From Callipepla californica brunnescens (taxonomy: Eukaryota; Chordata; Aves; Galliformes; Odontophoridae), in the NCBI GenBank assembly GCA_023055505.1, contig JALIRH010000002.1, forward strand, positions 36,093,733-36,157,732: a DNA stretch of 64,000 nt, in the 5' to 3' direction. The notes beneath the pieces were generated by a model that was not told the DNA's origin, ran no database searches, and worked only from the letters and a program-made list of their open reading frames with translations. The position numbers were made by a program, and so were the translations under genes. The stretch's first letter is position 1. Each line of letters begins with the position of its first letter. Shown piece after piece: positions 25,377-37,292 of the stretch.

Positions 25377-27174
25377 CTAAGAAATTGAAATAATAAATCT
25401 GAAATTAGCAATTGCATTGATGTATCTAAAGGTTTAAGATTTTCTTAAGCCTTAAGACTTACATATTATTATTTTCTAATGACATTTTAGATTAACTTTA
25501 GTGTCTTCATAATGCACCACATTATTACACAAATCAAACACATCCTACATTTTGGTTCTCTGTAGTTCTTTGTGACCAGAAAGGACAATCAATAATTTGA
25601 GTAAATGAAAAGAATAAAAACATTCTGAATTGTGTTAGGTTTTAGGCAAAGTCCAGGATATGCTCAAAGGAATTCCCCTCTTAAACAGCCTTTAGAAGGT
25701 TAAGAAATGTGAAAACATCAATTTCCGACAACAGAGGATATATAGATTTGTACTAGCATAGATTTGCAAACACACTGTGATTTAATATTTACCAAACATA
25801 TTTCTCTTGTTTACACAAACTGCTACTAGTGTCCACTCTTAACATTTTTAGTCTTCATTTCATAGCACTTACAACATCAGCATCCTAGTCGACCAAAATC
25901 TCAGTGCACTACTCCAAGGATCTGGCCCTCTAACAGTGAAAAGTGAGTACATTTGTGGATTTAAAAGCACTATGCACACAAACTTAGCAGTCATTGTAAC
26001 ATGGAATCAACTAATTCAATTAGTTTTCAGATTATGACAGCTTCCCTGTGGCCAGTAACCAGAGACAGACTATAAAACTCCAAATTTAATGTGTATCAGA
26101 GAAAAGAGCACTCCGTCATATGTTATAATTTTAACCTCAAAATACAGTAACTGCTTGAAATAAACATACTGACTGTACATGAAAGATTCCTTTCCATCCT
26201 ATAGGGATGACACTGCTAAAAAAAAGTAAGATATTCAGAAAGCCTGCATTTAAACAGTGGATCAAATATTTTCATCTCTGATCAGAGTGTATTGATTTCA
26301 AGGGCAAAACTGTTGAGGATCTCAGCTGTCATTACATATACAGTTGTATTTCATACTCACTTGAGTTAAACTCTCAAATAAAAATCAGTAGTAGATAGAT
26401 CTGTGAATTTTAGTTCATTTTAACAGAACAATATTGCAAAAGTCAATTCAGGTTGAAATTGCTTACATTTTAATTATTCATTCATCCTTCTTATCAATCT
26501 AGATTTAATACTTGTTTAAATCCCTGAACATGTTTGTATTCAGTTATATTCAAAACAATTATATCAATTCTTATCAGCAAACTGACAAATAATTAGTAAA
26601 CACCTCATCCAATGAACAAATAGTAATGTTTATTCCTTTCTTTTTCTCTCAAGTATAAAAATGTAACAATATTCTCCAAACCATTTATTTTTTCCTACAT
26701 ATGACTGCTCATAAATGATAAAGTTTTTCAGAAAGAAACCGTGTGGCTGGTTGATAAAGAAAAAAATCAGGTTCGTCATTTTGGACAAAATCCAGTAAAA
26801 CTGGGATGCCAACATCATCTAAAACAAACACACACCAGCAGAACTGTAGTTGTTTAAAATCTTAAATTCAAGCAACAGAATCTTGATGCAGTCATCAACC
26901 ACATGACAACAAATAAATTTTAACTACATACACATTCTCAATATTTTAAAATACAATCATATTTTTATAATTTAGTGCCAAATAGGCATGACAGCTTATG
27001 TTGCTATATTCTCCTGTCTTACCTTGCCAAATGCAGGGAAAATTCTGAAAAATCTTAAATCTAGACAAAGCTTTCATTAACTTTTTATCCAAGCAACACA
27101 AAGAAGATTTTCTCCTGTCACTGACAATCTACTCAAATTATCTGCAGAAGGAAATACAAACAAGAACTGCTTAC

Positions 27175-27387
27175 TGTTCCATTACACTGGCGATCTTTGA
27201 TCTTCAGGTACATCCCTGGGTTTTTCACACTCTCAAACATGCAGACTCCAGAGCCAATTTTATGCACCTTCCAGTAGGATTCTTGCTGCTGCTGACCTGC
27301 TCCACTGCAGCCCCCATCAGGTCTGAGTGTCAGAGCCTGGCAATGATTTGTGTTGAGCAGAATGATGGCACCATGGTGAAACACACC
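27175..27387 (-). CDS. RP1: RP1 downstream exon D12: second trefoil-like unit
   Basis: The 213-nt exon is 71 codons in phase 0. It contains GVFHHGAIILLNTNHCQALT, LRPDGGCSGAGQQQQESYWK and FESVKNPGMYLKIKDRQCNG. The start looks like the first strands of a fresh beta-trefoil, so D9-D13 probably hold two. The acceptor is CATCCAAAG and the donor ACA|GTAAGC. Family assignment is by pattern only. Confidence 0.87.
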
Positions 27388-28019
27388 CTTTGGATGAGAG
27401 TTAAAAAGTTCTTTGTCACTACAGAAGCTTTTGTCCACAGTAATATTGATACTGTGTATACTGGCTTATTTTAAATACTTATTCACATATTCCTCACATA
27501 TAAATGAATATCCAAAGTAATTTGAGTATGCATACAGCCATTTAATATTTGCTACCTTCTATGCAGGCACCAACATGAACAGCAAACACCTCTCAGTACT
27601 CTGAATCTTCCCTACTCTTTACCACTCAGCAGCACAGAGTAACGTTCAAAACAATGTGGCAACCTAACGAACTTGCTTCTTTTAAAATTGAATTATTCCC
27701 CATGCATCGATCCTGTATGTACTTATACTCCTATTTTTTGAAGGTTTACTAAACATTTTAGAGAGATCAATTTCTCTAAGTTGAAGCCCTTTTTATTTGC
27801 ATATACGAGATACAGTATCAGCATTGCTTGCCCAAGGAGGGCAGAAAAGAAATATTTTTCATTTTTTCAGTTTATGCCAATCTACTAAACTGTGGCTTCG
27901 CTCCATATGGTGGAAGATCACACTTTCAGCTTACAGCCACCAGATCCAATTAGATACAACCTATTAATAATAGTAAATGTTAGGAAAGTCTACTTAATTT
28001 CTTCTCCCCCCCTCCTTAC

Positions 28020-28193
28020 CTTGACATGCACAACAAATTCGTTGGAAATTTCAGCATATCCTGTTTTTTCATCAGCAGTTTTGCCTTGAAGATTGAACAT
28101 TACAGTGTGACCTGGGTTCCTCGCTGACTCAAGAATGGCACAACCATTTGGTTGAAGGTGAACACAGAGCTCACAGCAAGACTTGTCTTTGCT
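28020..28193 (-). CDS. RP1: RP1 downstream exon D11: trefoil-like region
   Basis: The 174-nt exon is exactly 58 codons. It begins SKDKSCCELCVHLQPNGCAI, continues LESARNPGHTVMFNLQGKTA, and ends NEFVVHVK. The LESARNPG motif parallels FESVKNPG in D12 and LESVRSKG in D13, suggesting repeated lobes. The acceptor is CAATGTTAG and the donor AAG|GTAAGG. Confidence 0.86.
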
Positions 28194-29333
28194 CTAACAT
28201 TGACAAAGTAGGAATAAAAAATTGTATGAAAATATACATAAACATAGCAAAATCCAAAGCAGAGAGCATCACGACATGGTTTCTGTACTGTTTGAGTTTC
28301 CATTATACTATCAGTTCAGTAGGAAAATTTCTCCATATTTTCCATATTTGCAGTCCTAATACTGAAGTTCTAAACTTTTGAATTCTGTCATATTTCTAAG
28401 CACAGAAATGGTTAGTCTTAAAATGACACAAATCTGAGAATAACCTGAATGATACCTGAGCACCTCAGCTTCAGAGTCACAGCTGACAAACCTGGCAAAG
28501 ATAGATGGAATTTAAAACTGACATAGACCAAAAAATGAACTTATTTATTTTCTGCTACTCTAATTTGCCTGATGGGGCAAATCATGACTGTTCTCGTTAG
28601 TAAATATTCATCTCACAGAAAAAAGAGTCAGTGGTTTTATATGGAAGAACAAAGCATCACAATATCCATGTCTGTCTATACAGATTTGGAGACTGTGATC
28701 CCACTGTATGAAAGACATAATATACAAAACAGGTGTTTAAATAACTTTCTTCAGTAGTTAACATGTTTCTTCAGTAGTAAAGTGTTTCATCAGAAAGTAT
28801 TAAATTCTGCAGCTCATACTTGCATGCTCCAATAGCTGAGAAAGAAAGACATCAGTAAAACTATGAAGATGGGAAGAACAAGTATTGATCAAAATAAATC
28901 TGGAATGTTTCAGCTGATTTTTGACAGACTACACAGAAAGACAAAAAAAAAAAAAGAAAAAGAAAAAAGACAATTAAAATCAGTTTAAGAATTAATACTT
29001 ATCCAAAAAGAGGTAATGTTAGGGTGTTCCAGATATCTGACAGTGTGTGGTAAGCTGATATAAACTATGGCTTGGAATGATCTTTTATAACAGCACCAAA
29101 TTATTTATGCTACTAAAACTTCTACAGAGAAGTAAAAAGTAAACTGTGAAAAAAGGGACAAAGCCCTATAGCTAAATCTCACTATCCATTGGCAATTTTC
29201 TGGGTTCAGTTCTACACTTCATAGTATCTTTCGGGAAGCATGATTATGTACTAGACAGAATAAAAACAGCATTGTTTTTAATCAAACAATAAAACGCTAT
29301 TAAGAAGTAGAAACCAGTAGGAGTACTTCCTAC

Positions 29334-29437
29334 CTTTCCAGTTGCATAACCATTGACAAGAGCAAGAGCAAGATGTGGTATCTGATGACTTCTGAATATG
29401 CAAATATTTCCCCTTTTGACAGTTACATCGAAAAGGC
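29334..29437 (-). CDS. RP1: RP1 downstream exon D10: trefoil-like region
   Basis: The 104-nt exon completes a glycine codon and encodes LFDVTVKRGNICIFRSHQIP and HLALALVNGYATGK. The shape 'F.V....G.I.IF.S...P...L....G' is a trefoil lobe and recurs in D11-D13. The acceptor is TACCTCTAAG, the donor AAG|GTAGGA. Phase 0 at the end. Confidence 0.84.
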
Positions 29438-31690
29438 CTTAGAGGTATGAAAAAATAAAAAGTCAGAATATGAAAGTGTATTACTTCATGTTTTCATTTA
29501 ATTACAATCAATCACTAATCATTTTCAATTATCTTAACTCAACAGTTTGATCTCTCTGATCAATGAATCTCCTTCTCCTTCCTTTATCTAATTTTCTACC
29601 TGGAGGAAAAAAATTCTATAATTTAATGACAAGGAAAAAATGTCTCTTGGTGAGAATACAAGCTTTAAAAATTCTGTAAAAAGAACTTGAGGGCTGTGGT
29701 GCAACAAACTGGGCCATAACAACAAAGGACTTGGTAAATAACAAACCACACAAGTTACATGAAGTTCACAGGTAGGAAAGAAAAATAATTTTTTCTGTGT
29801 ATTCATACTAGATTTTTTAAAGCAAACCTTGCAGAATAGCTTATGGCTTCGAAAACTTCAAATCTGGTCAGAATTCCAAAGAATTACCTCTTATAGCTAA
29901 GAAATACTCATGAAAGCTAAAGTTGTGCCTTTTTTAGTGTTCCCAGCAGCAACAGATGATTTTTTTGAACAACTGATGTATCAAAACATTATGCTGCCCA
30001 GTGTGCAAGCAGCTGTTTTCTCTGGAGGACCTCGTGGTATCCATGATATAAGATTTTCAGGTTCTCATCAGAATCACTAGGATTATAAACCCAATAATCA
30101 CTGTGCCATAAGAACGATGTCACAAGTTATATGATACAGATGGGTTTTCCAGCCCTTGGGGCAGGAGATGGAGTACACAACAGAGTACTCTGTTTTACAA
30201 TAGAGATAAAGCTCCCCAAGAAATTTAAAAATACTAGACCAAATCATCACCTATGAAATCTTCCATCAACACTTACTATGCTATAATATTATACTTCTTT
30301 AGACTTGATATAGACAAATAAACAGTTTACCACTACCTGAAATACATTTTTCTATTAGAAAAGAGAAGTAGATAGCTTAGGTTGGAAGACTTTACTCCAA
30401 AACATAGAAAAAGAAGTAGGAATAATGAATGAAAATGAAAATAACAGTTCCCAAGACAGCATTTATGTCTTTCTGTTGCACATGACCATCCTAGCCATTC
30501 TGTTACCTACTGCACATTTAAGTAACTCAAATAAATCTGAAAGAAATAGTCAGAGAATGTCTTACTCTGAAGGAAGGAAGCTTGCATGATAGGTACCTGT
30601 CTTATTTTATACTGGTGTTCATTCTATACTCTGAACTATAAAAATGGGAACATGGGGTGACAGTGTCTGCTCCTCTGATATTAGAAACCTTATTTATTAT
30701 ATTGTTTACAAAAATAAAGCTCTATTTGATTATTAATTTAATTTCTAAGCTCTGCTAAGTCTTTGGGAGCTTCTAGATCATACTATTCATTTTTCTGACT
30801 TCAAGTTAACTGATAGTTTATACCAGATTGGTTTCGGGTTGTCATTCTAATATATTTAATTTGACCAGTTGTTTAACAGATTTGGTATTTGCACAGTTTC
30901 ACACAGACTGATGTATATCTAGCAAGTGAAACTATACTAGAACAATATGGAATTCAATAAAAATCTCACACGTTTATGTCTGAAAATACAGACATAATGA
31001 AATATGAGTTTATAGAAGGAGATGAAACAGTCTGCTGTACAAACTTGAACAATGCGAATTAGGAGACTGTGAACTCTGTGGTGTTCTGTGAAATCAAATC
31101 TGATACAAAAAATGACTTGAAGACATAGCATTAAAAAACAGCAAAAAGATGAATTAGAAAGATCACAAATTCCTACAAGCAGGCAGTACAGTCTGTCACC
31201 AGGTAAACCACGTTTGTGATCCTAAATGGAGCTCCTAAAAGAAAGAACATTTCCTTTCTGTGCCACTATTTTGAAGTGTTTCAGAGATTCTCTAATCCTG
31301 AAGGTGTAGAGAGTAGATTTGAGTTAGTCAGCATCAGAATCATCAGACCAAACCTGCTAACAAAAAGAGTTTTGCTAAAAGACAGTAAAAGACACTTTCA
31401 ATGTAGCTTTTTTGAGGTGCTTCTATAGGTTATGTAAAGGAGTATTCCCCTGCTTTCCACATAATGTTTGGTGTATCCTTCAGGATTCTGTTCTACAGCT
31501 TACAAAAAGATGCATGTCCCTAGGATGATGCAAGAAAGGCCAAGCAATTTCATCAGTACAAAGATTAAAACGTGTGTGCCTGATATGATAATAAATCTAA
31601 TAAGTGCTTGTAACATTAAGGTAGAATCTGATAAAGGAGGAACAGGAAAAGTGCCATTACAATCAATGACAACAATGGAATAAAAAAAAA

Positions 31691-31779
31691 ATGTGTATAT
31701 ATACACATATATTTATGCATATATGTATATACATCTATGTGCATATATATGTGTGTATGTATATGTATATGTATATAAA
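31691..31779. repeat. TA/TG-rich microsatellite
   Basis: About 90 bp of alternating purine-pyrimidine 'tatatgtgtgtatgtatatg' sequence, directly before a CR1 element. Confidence 0.9.
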
Positions 31780-31781
31780 GA

Positions 31782-32253
31782 TGCAGAACTCTTGGAACAG
31801 TTCCAGAGGAGGGCCACTAAAATGACCAGAGGGCTGGAGCACCTCTCCTATAAGGAAAGGTTGAGGGAACTGGGTTTGTTTAGTTTGGAGAAGGCTCCTG
31901 GGAGACCTCCTTGTGGCCTTCTTAATTGAAGGGAGCATATAAACAGGAGGGGGAATGATTGTTTACACAGGTTGACAGTGATAAGACAAGGCGGGATAGT
32001 TTTAAACTAAAACAGAGGACATTTAGGTTGGATGTTAGGAGGAAGTTTTTCACTCAGAGTGTGGAGACGCACTGCAACAGGTTGCCCAAAGAGGTTGTGG
32101 ATACGCTGTCCCTGGAGGCACTCAAGGCTAAGCTGGATGTTGGCTCTGGGCAGCCTGCTCTAGTGGTTGACGACCCTGCCCACAGCAAGGGGGCTGGAAC
32201 TAGGTGATCTTTGAGGTCCCTTTTCAACTCAGGCCATTCTATGATTCTATGAT
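31782..32253 (+). mobile_element. CR1 LINE 3' fragment
   Basis: The segment runs from 'gttccagaggagggccacta' to 'caggccattctatgattcta', typical of the CR1 3' kilobase. It abuts a TA/TG microsatellite and sits about 350 nt from exon D9, antisense to the gene. Confidence 0.87.
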
Positions 32254-32599
32254 AAACATACCCTACAAATAAACTATAGCTGGACAGTTGAACTTGTTAG
32301 CTTGGATGGATCTATTTACAACAGATTATGTCTGTCTTTGCCTGACATTTTACAGGATTTCTCAAACTGCAGATGACTAGAAGTTTATATTTTGTAAGGG
32401 ACAGAGAGAAGCAAGACACCATATCAGATTTTTTCAAATTTTATATTAAAGCAAAACATATTATACGTATCTTAGAGTATATGTAAATGTTCTAAGGAAG
32501 AAATTTTTTTATTATATTGACATGAATCACAACACAAAACACAGTGAAATATGACATCCTCTTTTCCTTGTGCATATATCCGCATGAAAAATACTTTAC

Positions 32600-32729
32600 C
32601 ATATTTATTCTTCTTGTCACCAAGAGCATCAACGCTGCTGTCTGGGTAGAGGCATAAGAAACTACGAGTAAGCCTGTTGTAAAACTGAAGTGTATTGCCT
32701 TTCCGAAATTTCCACTTTTCAGCAGCCCA
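32600..32729 (-). CDS. RP1: RP1 downstream exon D9: start of beta-trefoil-like region
   Basis: The 130-nt exon encodes 43 codons plus one base: WAAEKWKFRKGNTLQFYNRL, then SFLCLYPDSSVDALGDKKNKY. It is not PLAT. The pattern of a short strand pair followed by 'L...PDG.VDA.GD' resembles FGF/fascin-type beta-trefoils. The acceptor chosen is AAAACCAG|TGG; an in-frame alternative 15 nt inside (GAAAAG|TGG) would drop five residues. The donor is TATG|GTAAAG. Confidence 0.8.
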
Positions 32730-32867
32730 CTGGTTTTGTAAACAACAAGCAGAAAAGACTTATGAGGAGATGATATACAAGAGCTTAACATACTTGAGAA
32801 CAACTGACATAGTTTCACTCAAAGTATAATCAGAATTGTCTAAAAAAAATAAAAAGTAATTCCTTAC

Positions 32868-32899
32868 AGTTTCCTCAATCTTGAGGTCCAGCTCTTTCC
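32868..32899 (-). CDS. RP1: RP1 downstream exon D8: 32-nt micro-exon linker
   Basis: A 32-nt micro-exon encodes (R)KELDLKIEET between PLAT-B and the trefoil-like segment. The acceptor is TGTCTCTATAG and the donor ACT|GTAAGG. Both flanking phases fit (phase 1 in, phase 0 out), and both flanking introns are short (102 and 138 nt). It is too short for ORF calling and is supported only by splice sites, phase and position. Confidence 0.75.
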
Positions 32900-33001
32900 C
32901 TATAGAGACAAAAAACGCACGATTAATTTACAAAGCATTCTCAATCCATTTGACACAGCTGTTGTGAGCATGAGTCCTCCTCCTCTCTGATTTTCACTTA
33001 C

Positions 33002-33078
33002 TTCCTGGAAATGTGCTGGCATCTGTCACAGTCAGTCCCCTCGCAATGTTGCCATCATCCTGCCCATTGTCCAGCCAT
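33002..33078 (-). CDS. RP1: RP1 downstream exon D7: PLAT-B, end
   Basis: The 77-nt exon starts with the last base of the split arginine codon and encodes WLDNGQDDGNIARGLTVTDA and STFPG. The 'RWL....DDG.I.R.L' motif closes PLAT-B. The acceptor is TGTTTTTCAG and the donor GGAA|GTAAGT. It ends in phase 1 and joins the micro-exon D8 across a 102-nt intron. Confidence 0.86.
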
Positions 33079-34554
33079 CTGAAAAACAGAATACTTTTCA
33101 GTAATATAACTATGACAGGCAAATCGTACAATACTGTATATATGGTATTTGAATACTAACACTGCCTTTCTTGTTTACTGAAGTCCCAATATTGACAAAC
33201 AATATAAAAATTCAGCTTTACTGAGTTTTACCTTGGCAAAAGCACTTATTTTTCTGGTGGGTTTGGGGTTGGTTTGGTTTTTGTTTTGTTGTTGTTGTTT
33301 ACCTCTTTTTTGATTAAACAGAAAGAGATAGAAGGTCTTAAATCTGTTACTACTAATCAGAGATGTCACATTGATCCCATCGATAATCAAAGCTGCAGTG
33401 ACCAACATGCTTGCTTGTCCTGTCTGCAAGAAGGCTACAGCATGGTGCAAATCGTTACATTTTCCAGACACAGACAGCACCCTTATCACATCTGAACCAT
33501 GCTTTTACGATGCTATTGTACTTACTTCAGATCTTCTTACTTAAGACTAACTCCATTTGAGCCTGAAAGATTCACACATTGTAAGAGTAGGATCAGCAAG
33601 AACAGCATCAGGCTCTATCAATAACTAGCACATACTCTGTATTTTTCTGCCTGAAATGGGTTTGAACTCTCCCTAAATTATGTATGAAACTAGCATTATA
33701 GATCTCCTCATAGCAGTTCATCTCATCTAGAATACAGAATAAAAATTAGGTCAGGCAAAGATGAGGTGCTGTGTCTGATAGGCAGAAAGCCCTTATTCAC
33801 ACATAAATCAGTTTCAGTGTGCACATTGCTCACTCTGAGCTGTCTCAGGCAGTTATTTATTCACTGAGAGAAGTGAGAAGAGAAAATAGAATTGAGGCTC
33901 CACTGGCAAGCAATAGCTAGACTCACACGTGACTGGACCGTACCATTCTTAGTATTTGCACTGATCTTTATCATTTAAAATTATTCCATAAAGTGTTGCG
34001 AATTAACCAGGAGTGGATAAAAATTTGAGATGAGTTGTAGAGCAGAAGACTCGGGGCAGTGGTATCAGCAGGGGAAGAGGCAGATAAAGTAGGATTGCTT
34101 TGCGTTATATTGCAACCCAAGGCTGCAAGGCAAGTAAGAAAAAGAGGTGTGGTGAGATGGCTGCTTTTGTGCATTCTACATGATCTTCAAGCCTGATACT
34201 GATGTCATCAAACTTCAAGTAAGCCTCTGTGCTGAGAAAGCATTCCACCTCACAATGTGGAAGAATGCATCCACAGGTGTAAGACCCAAAATGCTCGATA
34301 CAGAGAATGTGCCAAAAAATCATCTTTTACATAGTTCACTTGGTAAAAGAATTGAATGTTTCAAGGCAGAATTTTTATTGCTTTTCCAGTTACAAAAACA
34401 CAACAGAGGTTTAGGACAGGTGCAACTCAGAGAGCTATGAGAAGAATCTGATCATTTCCATTCATTTTTTAGGAAATGTGTTTCATCTGACAGCACACCT
34501 CATAAGAAAATCCGCAGACAATTAGAAATTTATTAAAAATCAAATACCACTAAC

Positions 34555-34630
34555 CTGTGACAAAGAAAAGTATAATCCAGATCTGTTATAGGATCCTTGA
34601 TTACAACTTTGTCCAGATACCAACCATTTC
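34555..34630 (-). CDS. RP1: RP1 downstream exon D6: PLAT-B, late strands
   Basis: The 76-nt exon completes a glycine codon and encodes [20 protein letters not shown] and FLCHR (the Arg is split with D7). It is the 'W.LD.V.V.D......F.C.RW' section of PLAT-B. The acceptor has a strong pyrimidine tract ending CTTTAAG and the donor is CACAG|GTTAGT. A CR1 fragment lies only about 80 nt upstream in the intron. Confidence 0.87.
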
Positions 34631-34712
34631 CTTAAAGAAAAAAGTAAGAAGTGAATTCATGAAAGGCAGATTTGGTGAAGTTTTATTTCTTGTGCCTCTC
34701 TTTCTTTTCAGG

Positions 34713-34936
34713 TTGGAAGTTAGGAAAAGTTTGTTCTCACCAAGAGTGGTCAGGCACTGGAATGGGCTGCCCTCGGGGGTGGTTGAGTCACCATCCCTGG
34801 AGGTGTTCAAGAAACACTTAGATGTACTAAGGGACATGGTTTAGTTTGGAAATACTGGTGGTAGGTGGATGGCGGGACTTGGAGGTCTGTTCCAACTTTT
34901 GTGATTCCGTGATTGATTGATTCTATGATTGATTCT
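34713..34936 (+). mobile_element. CR1 LINE 3' fragment next to exon D6
   Basis: It contains 'ggcactggaatgggctgccc', 'ccctggaggtgttcaagaaa' and a degenerate terminal repeat 'gattgattctatgattgatt'. It starts about 80 nt upstream of the D6 acceptor. Confidence 0.85.
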
Positions 34937-35983
34937 ACCAAAAGTGCAAAATCTGCAACTCCATTAGTAGGTTTCTGCAGTCACATCTGCATTAAAGACA
35001 GGAGACAGTATATGCTGCAGGTACTGTAGAGCCTGAATGTGGGCCAGAAAAGCTGCTAGCTATTTACCTGGCAGTTGTGGCTCTGAGGGCACATCTCCCC
35101 TCATTTAGTCACTATATGAAACTATTTTGTTTTACTGATTGAAATAACAAGATTAAATTAGGTATCAGTTTATCATGATACTAGCACTCCATCTGCTTTG
35201 TAAATAATTAATTCTAGAGTTAGCAGCTTAGTATTAGCTTCATATGAAGTCTCAGTTTGCTCGAGATTTCAAGAGCACTGTTCAAATATGCCCAGAACAA
35301 AGACAGTGGTGAGCTGGATTCTTAAAGTAGGAGGTTGAGAAACAAGGGCAGATTTTTGCTGAGAGATTCACAGTACATGGCACAAGGGGTGCAGAATTAA
35401 AGCAAGATCTTCTTCATGCAAAGATTTTTCTCAAAGCTATTTTCCTTTCTAGGCATATGTAATCTTATTAATGAGAATCTCTAGGGATGACTATTTTCTA
35501 TTAGTCATCTTATTCAAAAGGAAACCTTTATTCATTAATTGCACACTACATCAGTTAGCAGTCACAAAAAGTGAAAAAGCACGTAAACAAAACCTCCAGT
35601 AAATCTTCAACTAGAAGAAGGGTAGCAAAAAGTACTGCTAAGAGAAAGGCCTTGTCTTTATTCCTTCACTCTCAGAGGTATCTGAGCACTGCCTCTGATT
35701 AGAGACATCCAGCTATGGGCACTCATGGAAAAAGACTACAGAAGAAATCTTTCCCTGTGATCTTTCCCTCACAAATGGAGAAAAAGTGTCCTACCTGTAC
35801 AGTAAATATGGGAAGAGTGGAGCATGACTGAGCATAAGAGAGAAAGTCGGGTAGATAACTATTCTACAACTTATTTTCCATTGCCTCCACAGCTCTGATG
35901 TGTGCCTCAAAATATGTGCTGTGTTTAACAACATATACGCACAAGACTTTTTATAAAACAAATCTTGTGACCCCAAGCAGTTT

Positions 35984-36000
35984 GATTATTATTATTATTA

Positions 36001-36035
<35 letters not shown>

Positions 36036-36037
36036 GT
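35984..36037. repeat. (TTA)n microsatellite
   Basis: About 54 bp of near-perfect tta/att repeat with one ttg interruption, in the D5-D6 intron. Confidence 0.95.
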
Positions 36038-36434
36038 TTCTCCAATGACAAAATCTTAACAGCATTTTTAGGATGTTACTGGTAATGCTAAAATCATACT
36101 AGGTTATTTTATTATAACTTAGACTACATGAGACATGTTCAGTGTCTTATGCAGACACTTCTCTTTACCTTTTTTTTTTTTTTGTGATGATTAGTCAAAA
36201 ATTGCAAGATCAGTTATCAGTGATATACTTGACATAATACATGACAGAATGCTGAAAGTGAACCTAAAATATCTGAAATTCATGATAATGTGATAAGATC
36301 ACTTGAACAGTTCCATTAGAAGTCTTTGCCTCTCTCTTCTGGAACACTGTCATGCATTCTATTTTACTTATTGTAAAAAAAAGTTGAATAACTTCACAGG
36401 TAGTATACAGTGACTGAACAGAGAGATTTCTGAC

Positions 36435-36513
36435 CTGATCCAAGACCATTGTGACCTATAACAATCTTGTATAAATGTCCAAGGTGTACAGCTTCCACGA
36501 GAAAGATGTCAGT
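36435..36513 (-). CDS. RP1: RP1 downstream exon D5: PLAT-B, middle
   Basis: This 79-nt exon gives 26 codons plus one base: TDIFLVEAVHLGHLYKIVIG, then HNGLGS. The 'EAV.LG.LYKI.IGH' motif is a PLAT core strand. The acceptor is TTGATTACAG. The donor is CAG|GTCAGA, weaker than the others, but the join to D6 restores [10 protein letters not shown] in frame. D5 and D6 together (155 nt) equal the unsplit D19. Confidence 0.82.
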
Positions 36514-36861
36514 CTGTAATCAATTAACACATTTTCAGTAAGTTCTGAAAAGTAAAACATTTTTTAGACACAGAACCCAAAGACCTACTTAAACCCATAA
36601 AACTCTTCATTCAAAGAAACTCTTTGAAATAAAGGCTAATAACAATTTCAGAATAAATCAAGGACAGTTTTCCTGAAACAAAAGAAATAAGCTTTGTTGA
36701 TTCAAATTAATGGGATTAGAGTCAGAAACCAAAAACCTATTCAAAGCTTTATTTGGAATAAACTTGTACAAGTTGCAGCAAATTTCAACACTAGAAATCC
36801 AGACAAAAATGTAATGCTTCATTTTCTCTTCACTTGTTAAATCAAATTAATTTAAATTATT

Positions 36862-36911
36862 GATGATCCTTGAGGTCCCTTCCAACTCATGTCATTCTAT
36901 GTTTCTATGAT
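36862..36911 (+). mobile_element. very short CR1 LINE 3' tail
   Basis: About 50 bp: 'gatccttgaggtcccttcca' followed by 'cattctatgtttctatga', the CR1 terminus. Confidence 0.72.
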
Positions 36912-37140
36912 AAAGGAATTAAATATTAAATATAAAAGTGCACTGTTTACCTGTTTTGCAAATGAAAATTCTACTCATCTTTCAAAATCACTGATATACT
37001 GTTGGAAAGTAATTTTGGCTTAATTGTGGAATTCTGAAGTAAAATAGGAAAGTAGTAATTATCTCTCCTAATTGCAGCACTACTGCCCACTGCAGAGGGA
37101 GAAGACAGCTAAATGCATCAGAAAATGCTCTTGTACTCAC

Positions 37141-37292
37141 TTGTCCTTTTAAAAATTTCTTGGGTTTCTGTGACCTCAGCAGCTGTCTTGATCCTGTGTC
37201 ACCTTTTTCTCCATAGATAGAAATATAGACATCAGCTTCAGTTCCAGCATTCCATAGTTCTCCTGTTGTCACATGCACTTCGTAGACAGTCA
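37141..37292 (-). CDS. RP1: RP1 downstream exon D4: PLAT-B, first half
   Basis: The 152-nt exon completes the split codon of D3 and encodes 50 codons, including TVYEVHVTTGELWNAGTEAD, VYISIYGEKGDTGSR and KKFLKGQ. This is a textbook PLAT opening ('Y.V.V.TG....AGT.A.VYI.IYGE.GDTG.R'). The acceptor is TATTGTCAG and the donor CAA|GTGAGT. Phase 0 at the end. D18 is its equal-length counterpart. Confidence 0.9.

Larger units (their letters stand above)
23580..32599. other. introns between D9 and D14
   Basis: Outside D10-D13 the sequence is AT-rich. It has a poly-T at 23637-23651, A-rich runs at about 24199 and 28949, a GC-richer island at 24590-24850 with no recognised identity, and near its end the TA/TG microsatellite and CR1 at 31691-32253. 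Confidence 0.5.
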
